Assembly: GCF_008329435.1 (NCBI RefSeq)
Contig: NZ_NPKN01000001.1
Span: 558,001-622,000 of the forward strand
Length of the DNA: 64,000 nucleotides
From: Rhodanobacter sp. T12-5
GTDB taxonomy: Bacteria; Pseudomonadota; Gammaproteobacteria; Xanthomonadales; Rhodanobacteraceae
Direction: 5' to 3'
The position numbers were made by a program, and so were the translations under genes. A model generated the notes under the pieces. That model did no database searches, was not told where the DNA came from, and worked only from the letters and a program-made list of their open reading frames with translations. Positions 14,729 through 23,621 of this stretch are shown piece after piece (within the stretch, counting starts at the first letter, position 1; each line of letters begins with the position of its first letter).

Positions 14729-17632
14729 TCAGGCCAGCATCAGCGGCCTGGCAGCGTGCAGCCAGGTTTCGGCGACTTGCGGCATGGCGAACAGGAAGCC
14801 CTGACCGTAGCGGCAACCGACCTTGAGCAGGGCCTGCCGCTGGGATTCCTCCTCGATGCCTTCGGCGATCACCTTCATCTGCAGCGAGTCCGCGAGTACC
14901 TGGATCGCACGCACCAGTGCCAATCCCTGTGTCTCCTCGTCGCCGGGCGGCAGCTCGGTGATGAAGGAGCGATCGATCTTCAGCGTCTCGAACGGATACT
15001 GGTGCAGGTAGCTGAGCGAGGAATAGCCAGTGCCGAAATCATCCAGCGCGATGCCGACGCCATGGCTGCGCAGGTTGCGCAGCATCTGTTTCACCTGGGT
15101 CGGGTTTTCCAGCAGCGCGCGCTCGGTGACTTCGATGCGGATGCATTTCGTCGGAACGGCGTACTGGTCGAACAGTGCGAGCAAGCGCTGGTCGAGGTCG
15201 CTGGAACGGAAATGGCGGCCCGAGACATTGATGCTGATGAAGCCATCGGTGCCGATCAGGCGTACGGCCTGGGCGCAGACCTGCTCGAAGATCTGCCAGT
15301 CGATCGCTTCGGCGCAGCCGCATTCCTCGGCGATCAGCAGGAAATCGTCCGGCGACAGCAGGCCGCGCTCGGGGTGATGCCAGCGCAGCAACGCCTCGTA
15401 ACCGGTGATGCGGCCGTCACTCAGTTCGACTATGGGTTGGTAGAACGGCACGAATTCGTTGCGGCTGAGCGCATGGCGCAGGTCGCTCTCCATGTCCAGC
15501 AGTGACAGTGCCTCGCGCCGCAGGCGATCGTCGAACATCGCCGCGCGATGGCGGCCACCGTCCTTGGCGTTGTACATCGCCGCGTCGGCATCGCGCAGCA
15601 ATTCTTCCGGCTGACGATAATGCGGTCCGGCAAGGGCGATGCCGATCGACGCGGAGGTGAATATCTCCTTGGTGCCGAGCCGGAACGGCGTCTGCAACTC
15701 GGTGATGATGCGTTCGGCAATCTGCATGGCCTTGTCCCTGTCGGCAATGCCTTCGAGAAGGACTGCGAACTCGTCGCCGCCCAGCCGCGCCACCACGTCG
15801 CGGGTCTTCAGGCAGGCGCGGATACGACCGCCGACCTGGAACAACAGGTCGTCGCCGATCAGGTGGCCGACCGAGTCGTTGATCACCTTGAAGCGGTCAA
15901 GGTCGATGAACAGCACCGCGAATTGATCGTTGGGATTCTGGATGTAGCGTTGCAACGCCTGTTCCAGCCGCTGCAGCAGCAGGGTGCGATTGGGCAGGCC
16001 GGTCAGCGAGTCGTGCAGGGTTTCGTACTTCAGGCGGCGTTCGACACGCTCGCGTTCGGCAATTTGTTCGCGCAGGTCGCGGTTGGCCAGCGCCAGCGCG
16101 CGGGTACGCTCGGTGACGCGGCGCTCCAGGCCGGAGTAGGCCTGCTTCAGCGACGTGTCCGCGTGCCTGCGCTGCAACGCGTTGGCGATGTGGTAACTGA
16201 CGAAGGTGAGCAATTCCTGGTCGCGCTCGTTGTAGGTGTGTTCGGGCGAATAGCTCTGCAGGGCCAGCACGCCCATCGTCTTGTCGCCCCAGATCAGCGG
16301 CACGCCGAGCCAGCACACCGAGCGGGCACCGAAGTGGGTGATTTCGCCGATGGCGACCAGCTGGTCGATATCTCGGGGCGAAGCCAGCAACGGCTTGCCA
16401 TGCCGCAACACGTATTCGGTGGCGCCCCGTCCGTGCGCGCGCGGCGGGCGCACGGCGTCGACCTCGTCCACCGAGTAGGGAAAAGTGAGGCAGTCATTTT
16501 CTTCGTCGAGCAGCGCGATATAGAAGTTGCGTGCGTACAGCAGGCCGCTGATGACCTGGTGCACCGCTGCGTAGAATTTCTCCAGGCTCTCGGAGGCATT
16601 GGCCAGTTCGGCGATGCGGAACAGTGCTGCCTGCAGGCGTTCGCCGCGCTGACGCTGCAACACCTGCTGGCGCAGCACGCGGTTCGCCTCGCGCAGGGCA
16701 GCGGTACGGTCGGTCACGCGGCGGCCGAGTTCGATGTGCGCCTCGCGCCGTTCCAGCGCGGTCTGCACGTGCTGGGCGACATAACTCAGCAACTCCAGGT
16801 CGTTCCGGGAGTAATGCGTATCGGCCCGGTAGCTCTGCACCACGATGCCGCCCACCACGTGACCGGCGCGCAATAGCGGGACACCCAGCCAGTGTTCGCA
16901 AATCGGGCCCAACAATACGAAACGATCGTCGAACTGCTGCCGCAGCTCGTCGATCGATCCCATCAGGGGTCGGCCCTCCTGCAACAGGTTCCAGGTCAGG
17001 CTGTGCAGCATGTCGTGCAGCGGCACGTCCTGGTCGGGCGGCGGCGGGTCGTTGTCGGCAATGTCGATGTAATAGGGGAAGCGGACCGTGCCCGTGACCG
17101 CGTCGTACAGCACGATGTAGAAATTCTCGGCGTACATCAGGCTGCCGACGATGCCGTGCAGCGAACGCATCATCTCAGGCATGTCGTGTTCGGCACCGGC
17201 CTGTTCGGCGATCGCGTAGAGTGCGCGCTGCAGTCGCTCGGCCAGCGCCAGCCGCGAAATCGCCTCATACAGCCGGCTGGTTTCGGCCAGCTGGCGCAGG
17301 CGCGACTCGGCCAGGCGACCCAGCCACATGAGCTGTTCGTGCACGCCTTTGGGCAGTGGCTGGTCGGCCCAGTCCAGGGTGAGCACACGCGACCCCAGCG
17401 GATCCTCGGCCAGATTCAGAACGGCGGGGGAGGCTTCGCTTCCCGGCTGATCCTGGCCGCGCCAGCGCAGGCGGGTGTCGATGCCGAAATTGCCCAGCAT
17501 GACTTCGCAGATTTCCAGCACACTGGTTGCGTCGGGTGCCTGGAACAGCTGTTCCACGACCTGGTGCAACGCCGCAAGATCCTGAGCCTGCAAGGTCGGC
17601 TGGGGTGAGCGGATCGTGGGAGTGACACTCAT
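14729..17632 (-). CDS. GAF-GAF-GGDEF-EAL cyclic-di-GMP signalling protein
   Basis: 967 residues. Two GAF-like sensor domains (~130-290 and ~335-490) each contain the near-repeat 'YAENFYIVLYDAVTG' / 'YARNFYIALLDEEND' and 'WLGVPL', suggesting duplication, and each is followed by a coiled-coil linker 'ERRVTERT.AL..AN'. The GGDEF domain has intact RLGGDEF (~617-623). The product-inhibition I-site RxxD is KTRD, so inhibition may be absent. The EAL domain has 'GYEALLRW' (~744), 'NVSGRHF', 'EVTERALL', 'DDFGTGYSSLSYL', 'LKIDRSFI' and 'AEGIE', all metal and catalytic positions present. Both c-di-GMP synthesis and hydrolysis are possible. There is no membrane span or signal peptide, so it is cytoplasmic. 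Confidence 0.93.
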   Translation of the reverse strand: MSVTPTIRSPQPTLQAQDLAALHQVVEQLFQAPDATSVLEICEVMLGNFGIDTRLRWRGQDQPGSEASPAVLNLAEDPLGSRVLTLDWADQPLPKGVHEQLMWLGRLAESRLRQLAETSRLYEAISRLALAERLQRALYAIAEQAGAEHDMPEMMRSLHGIVGSLMYAENFYIVLYDAVTGTVRFPYYIDIADNDPPPPDQDVPLHDMLHSLTWNLLQEGRPLMGSIDELRQQFDDRFVLLGPICEHWLGVPLLRAGHVVGGIVVQSYRADTHYSRNDLELLSYVAQHVQTALERREAHIELGRRVTDRTAALREANRVLRQQVLQRQRGERLQAALFRIAELANASESLEKFYAAVHQVISGLLYARNFYIALLDEENDCLTFPYSVDEVDAVRPPRAHGRGATEYVLRHGKPLLASPRDIDQLVAIGEITHFGARSVCWLGVPLIWGDKTMGVLALQSYSPEHTYNERDQELLTFVSYHIANALQRRHADTSLKQAYSGLERRVTERTRALALANRDLREQIAERERVERRLKYETLHDSLTGLPNRTLLLQRLEQALQRYIQNPNDQFAVLFIDLDRFKVINDSVGHLIGDDLLFQVGGRIRACLKTRDVVARLGGDEFAVLLEGIADRDKAMQIAERIITELQTPFRLGTKEIFTSASIGIALAGPHYRQPEELLRDADAAMYNAKDGGRHRAAMFDDRLRREALSLLDMESDLRHALSRNEFVPFYQPIVELSDGRITGYEALLRWHHPERGLLSPDDFLLIAEECGCAEAIDWQIFEQVCAQAVRLIGTDGFISINVSGRHFRSSDLDQRLLALFDQYAVPTKCIRIEVTERALLENPTQVKQMLRNLRSHGVGIALDDFGTGYSSLSYLHQYPFETLKIDRSFITELPPGDEETQGLALVRAIQVLADSLQMKVIAEGIEEESQRQALLKVGCRYGQGFLFAMPQVAETWLHAARPLMLA

Positions 17633-17823
17633 CGGCGGCGTTCAGTTCCGGGGTGGATCCGGCAGGTTCGACATCAACTCCCTTTATATCGTGTTAGTCG
17701 GCCATGCCGCCAGCATCGGGGTCGCAGGAACCTGTGAAAGATCCGGTGGTCGCAACCCACAACAAGACATGACTTTTGTGCGTTCGTACCAGTTTTTGGG
17801 TGTTAGCAAAATGTAAAACGCGA

Positions 17824-17829
17824 TATACT
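17824..17829 (+). promoter_or_regulatory. Candidate -10 box before the 17868 gene
   Basis: TATACT matches consensus at 5 of 6 positions, ~38 bp before the start codon. No good -35 lies 16-18 bp upstream, so an activator or another sigma factor may be needed. Confidence 0.35.
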
Positions 17830-17867
17830 TGCCCCGCCTCCTACCCTCCAAGGTTGCTTCCCGGATC

Positions 17868-18791
17868 ATGCGTCGCCTGTCTGCCCTGTTGATGCTCCTG
17901 CTGCCGCTTGCCGCGGCCGGGCAGTCCATGGGCGGGCAGTCCATGGGCGGCGACAGCGCGCAGGCCGAATATCTGCTGAGCCAGCCGCAAAACCAGACGA
18001 CGGCAGCCGAGTCCGGTGTCATGACGCCGTTGTGGCGCGGTGCCGATGGCCGCATGCTGACGCTCAAGGCCGATCACGGCTTGGGTACCGATGCCTTGGG
18101 GCTCGACACGCCGCTGGCGTTCCGCGCCGGCGATGCGGCCAGCACCATGACGACAGGCCTGCAATACAACCTGGGTCCGAAGCTGCAGGCGCACGCCGAA
18201 GTCAGCGAGCACTCCTGGGTGAACCAGGGGCCGCGGGTGGTTGGCAGCGAGGTCGGGGCCACCTTCGACGCCGGGCGGTATCGCCTGGGTCTGAGTGTGG
18301 GTACCAACACCACGCCAAACAACCGTGCGGTATTGCCGAGGGTTCTCCCCGGGGCGGCGCCGGGTGTCGATGGACTGGCCGATTTCGACAGCAGCTCGCA
18401 GCTCAATGCGCGTGGCCGCTTGGCCCTGGGCCGTAGAAGCGGCATCGACCTGGGCGCCAGCGTGGGCCGTATCCACCTGCTTCCCGGCAACCTGCTCGGT
18501 GTCGACACGCTGGATCAGAAGGCGTTGAGTGTAGGTATCGACCACGGCCCGCTGAGCGGCACCTTGATCGGTCGCACGATGCAGCCGCAGGCGGGCATCC
18601 CCGGCAACCAGTATGGCGACAAGCGCTGGAACAGCATCGACCTGGGCGTGACCTGGCGGTTGCCGTGGCGCGGCGAGTTGAGCGTGGGCGCGCAGAACCT
18701 GTGGTCGTCCGGCACGGCGGTCAATACTCCTGCCGGGCCCGAGCCCGACCAGTCGCGCACGCCATACGTGCAGTATCACCAGGATCTCTGA
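17868..18791 (+). CDS. Exported outer-membrane beta-barrel-like protein, unknown function
   Basis: 307 residues with a clear signal peptide (MRRLSALLMLLLPLAAAGQ), then a duplicated QSMGG, then a body of alternating polar and hydrophobic strands with Gly/Asn turns ('TGLQYNLGPKLQAHAEVSEHSW', 'SIDLGVTWRLPWRGELSVGAQNLWSSG'), as expected for a porin-like barrel. The final residues are hydrophilic (YHQDL), with no C-terminal Phe. I recognise no named family. It is divergent from the GGDEF-EAL gene, so cell-surface regulation is only a guess. ATG at 17868 is chosen because it begins the signal peptide. Confidence 0.7.
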   Translation: MRRLSALLMLLLPLAAAGQSMGGQSMGGDSAQAEYLLSQPQNQTTAAESGVMTPLWRGADGRMLTLKADHGLGTDALGLDTPLAFRAGDAASTMTTGLQYNLGPKLQAHAEVSEHSWVNQGPRVVGSEVGATFDAGRYRLGLSVGTNTTPNNRAVLPRVLPGAAPGVDGLADFDSSSQLNARGRLALGRRSGIDLGASVGRIHLLPGNLLGVDTLDQKALSVGIDHGPLSGTLIGRTMQPQAGIPGNQYGDKRWNSIDLGVTWRLPWRGELSVGAQNLWSSGTAVNTPAGPEPDQSRTPYVQYHQDL

Positions 18792-18825
18792 TCCGTCGAA
18801 GTCCGGTTTTGCTGCGATACCGCCG

Positions 18826-18853
18826 ACGCCGCCGCCCATGCGACGGCGTTTTT
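18826..18853 (+). terminator. Rho-independent terminator after the barrel gene
   Basis: ACGCCGCCG pairs with CGACGGCGT (one mismatch) across a 6-base loop, followed by TTTTT. Confidence 0.75.
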
Positions 18854-18863
18854 GCATGCGCCG

Positions 18864-19766
18864 TCAGTCCTGCTTGCGAATACGCAGGTCGCCGCTGAAT
18901 GTCTCGACGCTGATCTTGCCGCTGCCATCGCCGAGATGGACGTCCAGCGAGCTGCCCGGGCCGTGTTCGGGTTTCGTCGGGCTGCCGAAGTCGCTGCGCA
19001 GGTCGCCGCTGAAGCTGCTGGCGTGCAGGTCGCCGGAGGTGGCTGCCGGCAATTGCAGTTGCACGTCGCCGCTCATGCTGTCGATGCCGATGTTGCCGCC
19101 GGACGCCAGTGCGCCGCTCAGCTGTACGTCGCCGGAGACGGTGCTCAGGGTCATCTTCTGCCAGGGGCCGCCGGCAGCCTGGATGCGGCCGGAAATCGTC
19201 TGCAGCTTGACCTCGCTGCCCAGCGCGGGCGCCAGGATCTCGCCGCTCACGGTTTGCAGGTCGGCGTGTTCGGCGTGTCCGGCCTGTTCGATGCCGCCGC
19301 TCACGCTGTCCACTTCCAGGGACGGCGTGCGCGCATTGATGCGCGCCTTGCCGCTGACCGTATTGACCTTGATGCTGCCGCCGTCGATGCCGTCGACGAC
19401 CAGTGGCGCGCTGACCACCTCGATGTCGAGCGAAGCGGCGCGGGGGACATGCAGTTCGAGCGTGGTCGGCGCCATCTTGCTGTCGCCGCCCCAGTTGAGC
19501 CAGCCGGAGCTGCCTTGCGATTCGACCTTGATCGTCAGGTTGCTGTTGCTTCCGGTGATCGCCAGTGGCTTGGCGCCCTCGCCGAGCCGGCCGCTGACCT
19601 GCACCTCCTGGCGATCCCAGGCGACCACGTTCACGCTGCCGGCGACGTTGCTGATGCTGACGTGGGCAGTGGGAGTGGCATCGTGGCGCAACTGGATCGG
19701 CGTGTCGGCGAGGGCCTGGCCAATGCAAAAGCACAGCAGCAGCGGTAGATAGCGGACGGTTTTCAT
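18864..19766 (-). CDS. DUF4097 family exported beta-helix-like protein
   Basis: 300 residues: signal peptide (MKTVRYLPLLLCFCIGQALA) and then many short repeats of the form 'TVSGDVQLSG', 'TVSGKARI', 'SVSGGIEQ', 'TISGRIQA', 'SFSGDLRS', typical of DUF4097 putative adhesins that fold as a right-handed repeat solenoid. It is the last gene of the sigma factor/anti-sigma-like operon and lies 17 bp after it, so it may be sensed by or exported under that system. The start at 19766 is preferred over 19772 because AGGA lies six bases upstream. Confidence 0.85.
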   Translation of the reverse strand: MKTVRYLPLLLCFCIGQALADTPIQLRHDATPTAHVSISNVAGSVNVVAWDRQEVQVSGRLGEGAKPLAITGSNSNLTIKVESQGSSGWLNWGGDSKMAPTTLELHVPRAASLDIEVVSAPLVVDGIDGGSIKVNTVSGKARINARTPSLEVDSVSGGIEQAGHAEHADLQTVSGEILAPALGSEVKLQTISGRIQAAGGPWQKMTLSTVSGDVQLSGALASGGNIGIDSMSGDVQLQLPAATSGDLHASSFSGDLRSDFGSPTKPEHGPGSSLDVHLGDGSGKISVETFSGDLRIRKQD

Positions 19767-19783
19767 GGTCATTCCTGTGGGCG

Positions 19784-20245
19784 TCATCCAGCCTGTTTGG
19801 CCAGCTGGCGCAGTTGAATCTGCTGTAGTTCAGTGCGATCGAGCAGGCGCCGCAACGCGGGCGAGTCGGGCGACTGCCGGATGGCGAGTTGCAGCTCCAT
19901 GCGTGCGGCGTCCAGTTCGATCGCGGCGCCGGCCAGGCGCGGATCGTCCGGTTTCCAGGTTGCCGGGGCCGGATTGGCGGCGCGGGCGACCGGTGTCGCC
20001 GTCGGCGCCTGCAGCAGGTGCCAGCCGAAGCCGCCGACCAGCAGCAACGAGGCGGCGAGGCTGCCGGCAAGCAGCCAGCGTTGCCGGTGCTTCTGCAGGG
20101 ATACGGCGGAAGTCGCCGGTCGCGGCAGGCGGGCCAGTTGGCTGTCGTCGTCCAGGGCGGCGTCGATCCCGGCCCACAGATCACGCTGTGGCATGAGTGG
20201 CTGGCGCAGGTCGCGCATTTGCCGGCGCCATTCGAATTCGTTCAT
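19784..20245 (-). CDS. Putative anti-sigma factor, single membrane span
   Basis: 153 residues: a short cytoplasmic N-terminus ('MNEFEWRRQMRDLRQPLMPQRDLWAGI'), one membrane span (~56-77, 'WLLAGSLAASLLLVGGFGWHLL') and a periplasmic helical tail ending 'RTELQQIQLRQLAKQAG'. No HxxxCxxC zinc motif is present. The start codon overlaps the stop of the upstream sigma factor (ATGA, 20242-20245), implying coupled synthesis, the usual arrangement for a membrane anti-sigma factor. The role is inferred from this context and topology. Confidence 0.75.
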   Translation of the reverse strand: MNEFEWRRQMRDLRQPLMPQRDLWAGIDAALDDDSQLARLPRPATSAVSLQKHRQRWLLAGSLAASLLLVGGFGWHLLQAPTATPVARAANPAPATWKPDDPRLAGAAIELDAARMELQLAIRQSPDSPALRRLLDRTELQQIQLRQLAKQAG

Positions 20246-20787
20246 GAGCTTTCTCCCAATATCTTGCGCAACAAGCCGCGCGCCCGATGCAGTTGCGCTT
20301 TCGATGTGCCTACCGCCATGCCCAGTTCGCTGCCGATATCCTCGTGCCGCCAGCCTTCGATGTCGTGCAGCACCAGTACGGCGCGTGCGCGTGGCGGCAA
20401 CTGGCCGATCGCGCGTTCCAACTCGACGCGCTCGGCGGCACAAAACGGTGTCTCGCCGGCTTCGGGCAGATGATCGTCGTCGAGCATGCTGACCGGATCG
20501 GCGCCGCGGGCGCGGATGTCCATCAACGCCACGTTTATCGCCAGGCGGTACAGCCAGGTGCCGAACGCGCTTTCATGGCGGAAACCTGGCAGCTTTTGCC
20601 AGGCGCGGATGAACGCATCCTGGGTGAGGTCTTCGGCGCGGGCATGGTCGTAGCCGGCGAGCCGATACACCGCGCCATGCACGCGGCCCGCATGCAGTCG
20701 GTACAGCCGCTGGAACGCATGGCGATCGCCGGCGGCTGCGGCACGCACGTCATCGGTGTCGTTGGCTCGCGTCGAGGCGGGCGACAT
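20242..20787 (-). CDS. ECF (sigma-E type) RNA polymerase sigma factor
   Basis: 181 residues with region 2 ('AFQRLYRLHAGRVHGAVYRL', 'AEDLTQDAFIRAWQKLPGFR', 'FGTWLYRLAINVALMDIR') and region 4 ('LPPRARAVLVLHDIEGWRHEDIGSELGMAVGTSKAQLHRARGLLR'). It should direct transcription of an envelope-stress or surface regulon, and probably its own operon. The start at 20787 has GGAAG four bases upstream. Confidence 0.93.
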   Translation of the reverse strand: MSPASTRANDTDDVRAAAAGDRHAFQRLYRLHAGRVHGAVYRLAGYDHARAEDLTQDAFIRAWQKLPGFRHESAFGTWLYRLAINVALMDIRARGADPVSMLDDDHLPEAGETPFCAAERVELERAIGQLPPRARAVLVLHDIEGWRHEDIGSELGMAVGTSKAQLHRARGLLRKILGESS

Positions 20788-20938
20788 GGTGCTTCCAAGA
20801 GCGGGGCAGGCAGCGATCATCTTGCCAGCTTGGATGCGGCGTTGTGCGAAAGGGTTTGAATGGCAGCGCGGACTCGGGACTTGATCCGGGAGCTGAGAGG
20901 GCAGAGCAGGACCATGAGCGCCCCATCCGCCTTCGGCA

Positions 20939-20963
20939 CCTTCCCCCGCTTCGCGGGGGAAGG
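20939..20963. repeat. Short GC hairpin downstream of pckG
   Basis: CCTTCCCCCGC and GCGGGGGAAGG pair around TTC. It lies between the end of pckG (-) and the sigma factor gene. A run of A follows on the + strand, so no U-tract lies after the stem for pckG. It could be a short repeat or a weak terminator. Confidence 0.5.
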
Positions 20964-21001
20964 AAAAACCGGGCTTCACGTCAATCCGCGAGGGAGGGTC
21001 C

Positions 21002-22786
21002 TCAGGAGGCGCTGGCTTCGCGGCGCGGCCGGTCGTTGGCAACGCCCAATGCGCTGGCCACGCGCTGCTGTTCCTGGTGCAATCGTTCGGGAAGGCGTGG
21101 GGTGAAGCTCTGCAGATACTCGCCGATGGCGGCAAGCTCGGCTTGCCAGCCGACGGGATCGACATCGAGCAATTCGTCGAGATGGGCACGATCGAGCGTG
21201 AGCCCGTCCAGCTTCAACTCGCCTTCACCCGGCAGGATGCCGATCGGGGTCTCGACGCCGCTGACGCGGCCTTCGGCGCGGTTGATCATCCACTCCAGCA
21301 CGCGCAGGTTGTCGCCGAAGCCCGGCCACAGGAATTTGCCGTCGGCGCCCTTGCGGAACCAGTTGACGTGGAACACCTTCGGCAGCTTGGCGCCGGGCCG
21401 GTCGAACGACAGCCAGTGCGCGAAGTAGTCGCCGTAGTGGTAGCCGCAGAACGGTTTCATCGCCATCGAGTCGCGGCGCAGCACGCCGACTGCACCGGTG
21501 GCGGCGGCGGTGGTTTCCGAGCCCATGGCCGCGCCCATCAGGACGCCGTGATTCCAGTCGCGCGCTTCCATCACCAGCGGCAGCAGCGACGGCCGGCGGC
21601 CGCCGAATACGATCGCGCTGATCGGCACGCCTTGCGCGGCTTCGGCCATCTCCGACCAGGTCGGGCACTGCTTCGCGCTGACCGTGAAGCGGGAGTTGGG
21701 ATGAGCGGCCGGGCCATTGGCCGGATCGTACGCACGGCCCTGCCAGTCGATGACCGGGGTGCCGGGCAGGCCTTCCCACCATGGCTGGTTGTCGGCGGTG
21801 ACGGCGACGTTGGTGAAGATGGTGTCGTGCGAGATGCTCTTCAGCGCGTTCGGGTTGGTGCTGTCGCTGGTGCCCGGCGCCACGCCGAAAAAGCCGGCCT
21901 CCGGATTGATGGCATACAGACGTCCATCCGCACCTGGACGCATCCAGCAGATATCGTCGCCGACCGTCCATACTTTCCAGCCATCCTGGAGGTAGCCTGC
22001 CGGCGGGATCAGCATGGCCAGGTTGGTCTTGCCGCAGGCGGACGGGAACGCGGCAGCGACGTAGTGCGTCTCGCCCTGGGGATTCTCGATGCCCACGATC
22101 AGCATGTGTTCGGCCAGCCAGCCCTCGTCGCGCGCCTGGTTGCTGGCAATGCGCAGGGCGTGGCACTTCTTGCCCAGCAGCGCGTTGCCGCCGTAGCCGG
22201 AGCCATAGGACTTGATCATGCGCTCGGCGGGGAAATGCATGATCCAGCGCCGCTCGGGGTCGAGTTCGCCGACCGAGTGCAGGCCCTTCACGAACGAACC
22301 CTCGCGCTCGATGCGTGCCTGCGCGGCGGCGCCCATGCGGGTCATGATCTTCATGTTGGCGACCACGTACGGGCTGTCGGTGATCTCCACGCCGCAGCGC
22401 GACAGCGGCGAGTCGATCGGGCCCATGCAATACGGGATCACGTACATGGTGCGGCCTTCCATGCAGCCGTCGAACAGCGCGTCGATCTTCGCGTGGGCGT
22501 CGGCCGGGGCCATCCAGTGATTGTTCGGGCCGGCGTCTGCCTGATTCGGATGGCAGACCAGAGTGAGCTGTTCGACGCGCGCGACATCGGAGGGATGCGA
22601 GCGATGCAGGTAGCAGCCCGGATGGCTCTGCTGGTTCAGCTCGATCAGGGTGCCATCGGCCAGCATCTGCTGTACCAGGGCGCGGTATTCGGTCTCCGAA
22701 CCGTCGCACCAATGCACTTTCGCGGGACGCGTCAACGCCGCCACCTCGTCAACCCACTGTTCGAGCGCTTCCAGCTTGCTGGCCAT
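21002..22786 (-). CDS. pckG: Phosphoenolpyruvate carboxykinase (GTP)
   Basis: 594 residues. It decarboxylates and phosphorylates oxaloacetate to PEP with GTP, the entry to gluconeogenesis. Signatures of the GTP class are 'FPSACGKTNLAMLIPP' (P-loop), 'WTVGDDICWMRPG' (metal site), 'YGSGYGGNALLGKKC' and 'FLWPGFGDNLRVLEWM'. The second of two adjacent ATGs is preferred because AGAGGA then sits five bases upstream. The neighbouring fadE would supply acetyl-CoA during growth on fatty acids, a condition that needs PEPCK. Confidence 0.97.
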   Translation of the reverse strand: MASKLEALEQWVDEVAALTRPAKVHWCDGSETEYRALVQQMLADGTLIELNQQSHPGCYLHRSHPSDVARVEQLTLVCHPNQADAGPNNHWMAPADAHAKIDALFDGCMEGRTMYVIPYCMGPIDSPLSRCGVEITDSPYVVANMKIMTRMGAAAQARIEREGSFVKGLHSVGELDPERRWIMHFPAERMIKSYGSGYGGNALLGKKCHALRIASNQARDEGWLAEHMLIVGIENPQGETHYVAAAFPSACGKTNLAMLIPPAGYLQDGWKVWTVGDDICWMRPGADGRLYAINPEAGFFGVAPGTSDSTNPNALKSISHDTIFTNVAVTADNQPWWEGLPGTPVIDWQGRAYDPANGPAAHPNSRFTVSAKQCPTWSEMAEAAQGVPISAIVFGGRRPSLLPLVMEARDWNHGVLMGAAMGSETTAAATGAVGVLRRDSMAMKPFCGYHYGDYFAHWLSFDRPGAKLPKVFHVNWFRKGADGKFLWPGFGDNLRVLEWMINRAEGRVSGVETPIGILPGEGELKLDGLTLDRAHLDELLDVDPVGWQAELAAIGEYLQSFTPRLPERLHQEQQRVASALGVANDRPRREASAS

Positions 22787-22868
22787 CATGTCCTCTTGAG
22801 GTCTTTGGAAAAAGTGATCGGAAACGGTAGTTTGCACGCACTGGTATTGCAAGGTTCCGTGCAACAAG

Positions 22869-22892
22869 AAACGGCGCCAGATGGCGCCGTTT
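22869..22892. terminator. Hairpin terminator after the tetR-type gene
   Basis: AAACGGCGCC and GGCGCCGTTT form a perfect 10-bp stem around AGAT. On the minus strand the stem ends in UUU from its own arm, then CUUGUUG. Confidence 0.65.
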
Positions 22893-22912
22893 GGGCATGC
22901 CGTGAGGGGATA

Positions 22913-23491
22913 TCAGGCCGGAATCAATGTCGCGATCATGTGTTCGACGTAGGCGTCGAATTCCTCGTGATTGATACGCGGCAACCCCAGCGTGAAGTTC
23001 AACTGCAGGAAGCCGACATAAGCGGCGTAGGTCAGCCGCGCCCGGTTCAGCGCCTGCGGCGGCGCCAGGCCGGCCTCGCGGTAGGCGGTGGTCAGGAATT
23101 CCATCCGCCGCTGCGACACGCGCGCCATCACCGGCACCACCTGCGGGTGATCCAGTGCCTTCAACAGCGCGGCGTATACGCGATGCGGCTGCAATTCGTG
23201 CGCGACCCGGCGGAACAGCTCGGGCAGGCGTTTGCGCGGATCGGCAATCTGCTCGATCTGGCTGATGATCTCGCGCTCGCCGTATTGCTCCCAGCGCTCC
23301 AGCGCCGCGTTCAGCAGCGCTTCGCGGGTGCGGAAATGCCAATAGAAACTGCCCTTGGTCACGCCCAGCTGGCGCGCCAGCGCTTCCACGGCCAACGCCC
23401 CGACGCCTTGTTCGGCGATCAGTTGCAGGGCGGCAAGTTCCCAATCTTCGGCCGACAGGCGGGTGCGTTCTGGCTTGCTGCTGACATTCAT
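22913..23491 (-). CDS. TetR family transcriptional regulator
   Basis: 192 residues. The N-terminal helix-turn-helix is 'AALQLIAEQGVGALAVEALARQLGVTKGSFYWHFRTREALLNAAL' (~20-65), the TetR signature. The C-terminal ligand domain is not diagnostic. It is divergent from the alpha/beta hydrolase-fadE operon with 126 bp between. Inverted CCATAC/GTATGG sites overlap the operon promoter, and a further CGTATGG lies at 23495-23501 next to its own start. It is likely a repressor of fatty acid degradation genes that also controls itself. Confidence 0.9.
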   Translation of the reverse strand: MNVSSKPERTRLSAEDWELAALQLIAEQGVGALAVEALARQLGVTKGSFYWHFRTREALLNAALERWEQYGEREIISQIEQIADPRKRLPELFRRVAHELQPHRVYAALLKALDHPQVVPVMARVSQRRMEFLTTAYREAGLAPPQALNRARLTYAAYVGFLQLNFTLGLPRINHEEFDAYVEHMIATLIPA

Positions 23492-23580
23492 ATGCGTATG
23501 GTAGCCACACCTTGCGTATTTGTAATGTGGCGCGCGCCAGCGGCGGCCTTTTCCGCCCGGCCGGTTTGACGAAACGGCGG

Positions 23581-23621
23581 TTGACGGCACTCGTCGGGAC
23601 AATCCATACTCTTCCGTATGG
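23581..23621 (+). promoter_or_regulatory. Promoter and TetR-type operator of the hydrolase-fadE operon; likely leaderless
   Basis: TTGACG (23581-23586) and CATACT (23605-23610) are 18 bp apart, which puts the transcription start at about 23617-23618, on the ATG itself. No ribosome binding site precedes that ATG. The palindrome CCATAC-N6-GTATGG (23604-23621) overlaps the -10 and the start, a good position for repression by the adjacent TetR protein. Confidence 0.55.

Noticed and set aside
21911-21926. AGACGTCC-like Met box
   Set aside because: It is inside the pckG coding sequence, single, and far from a promoter; expected by chance.
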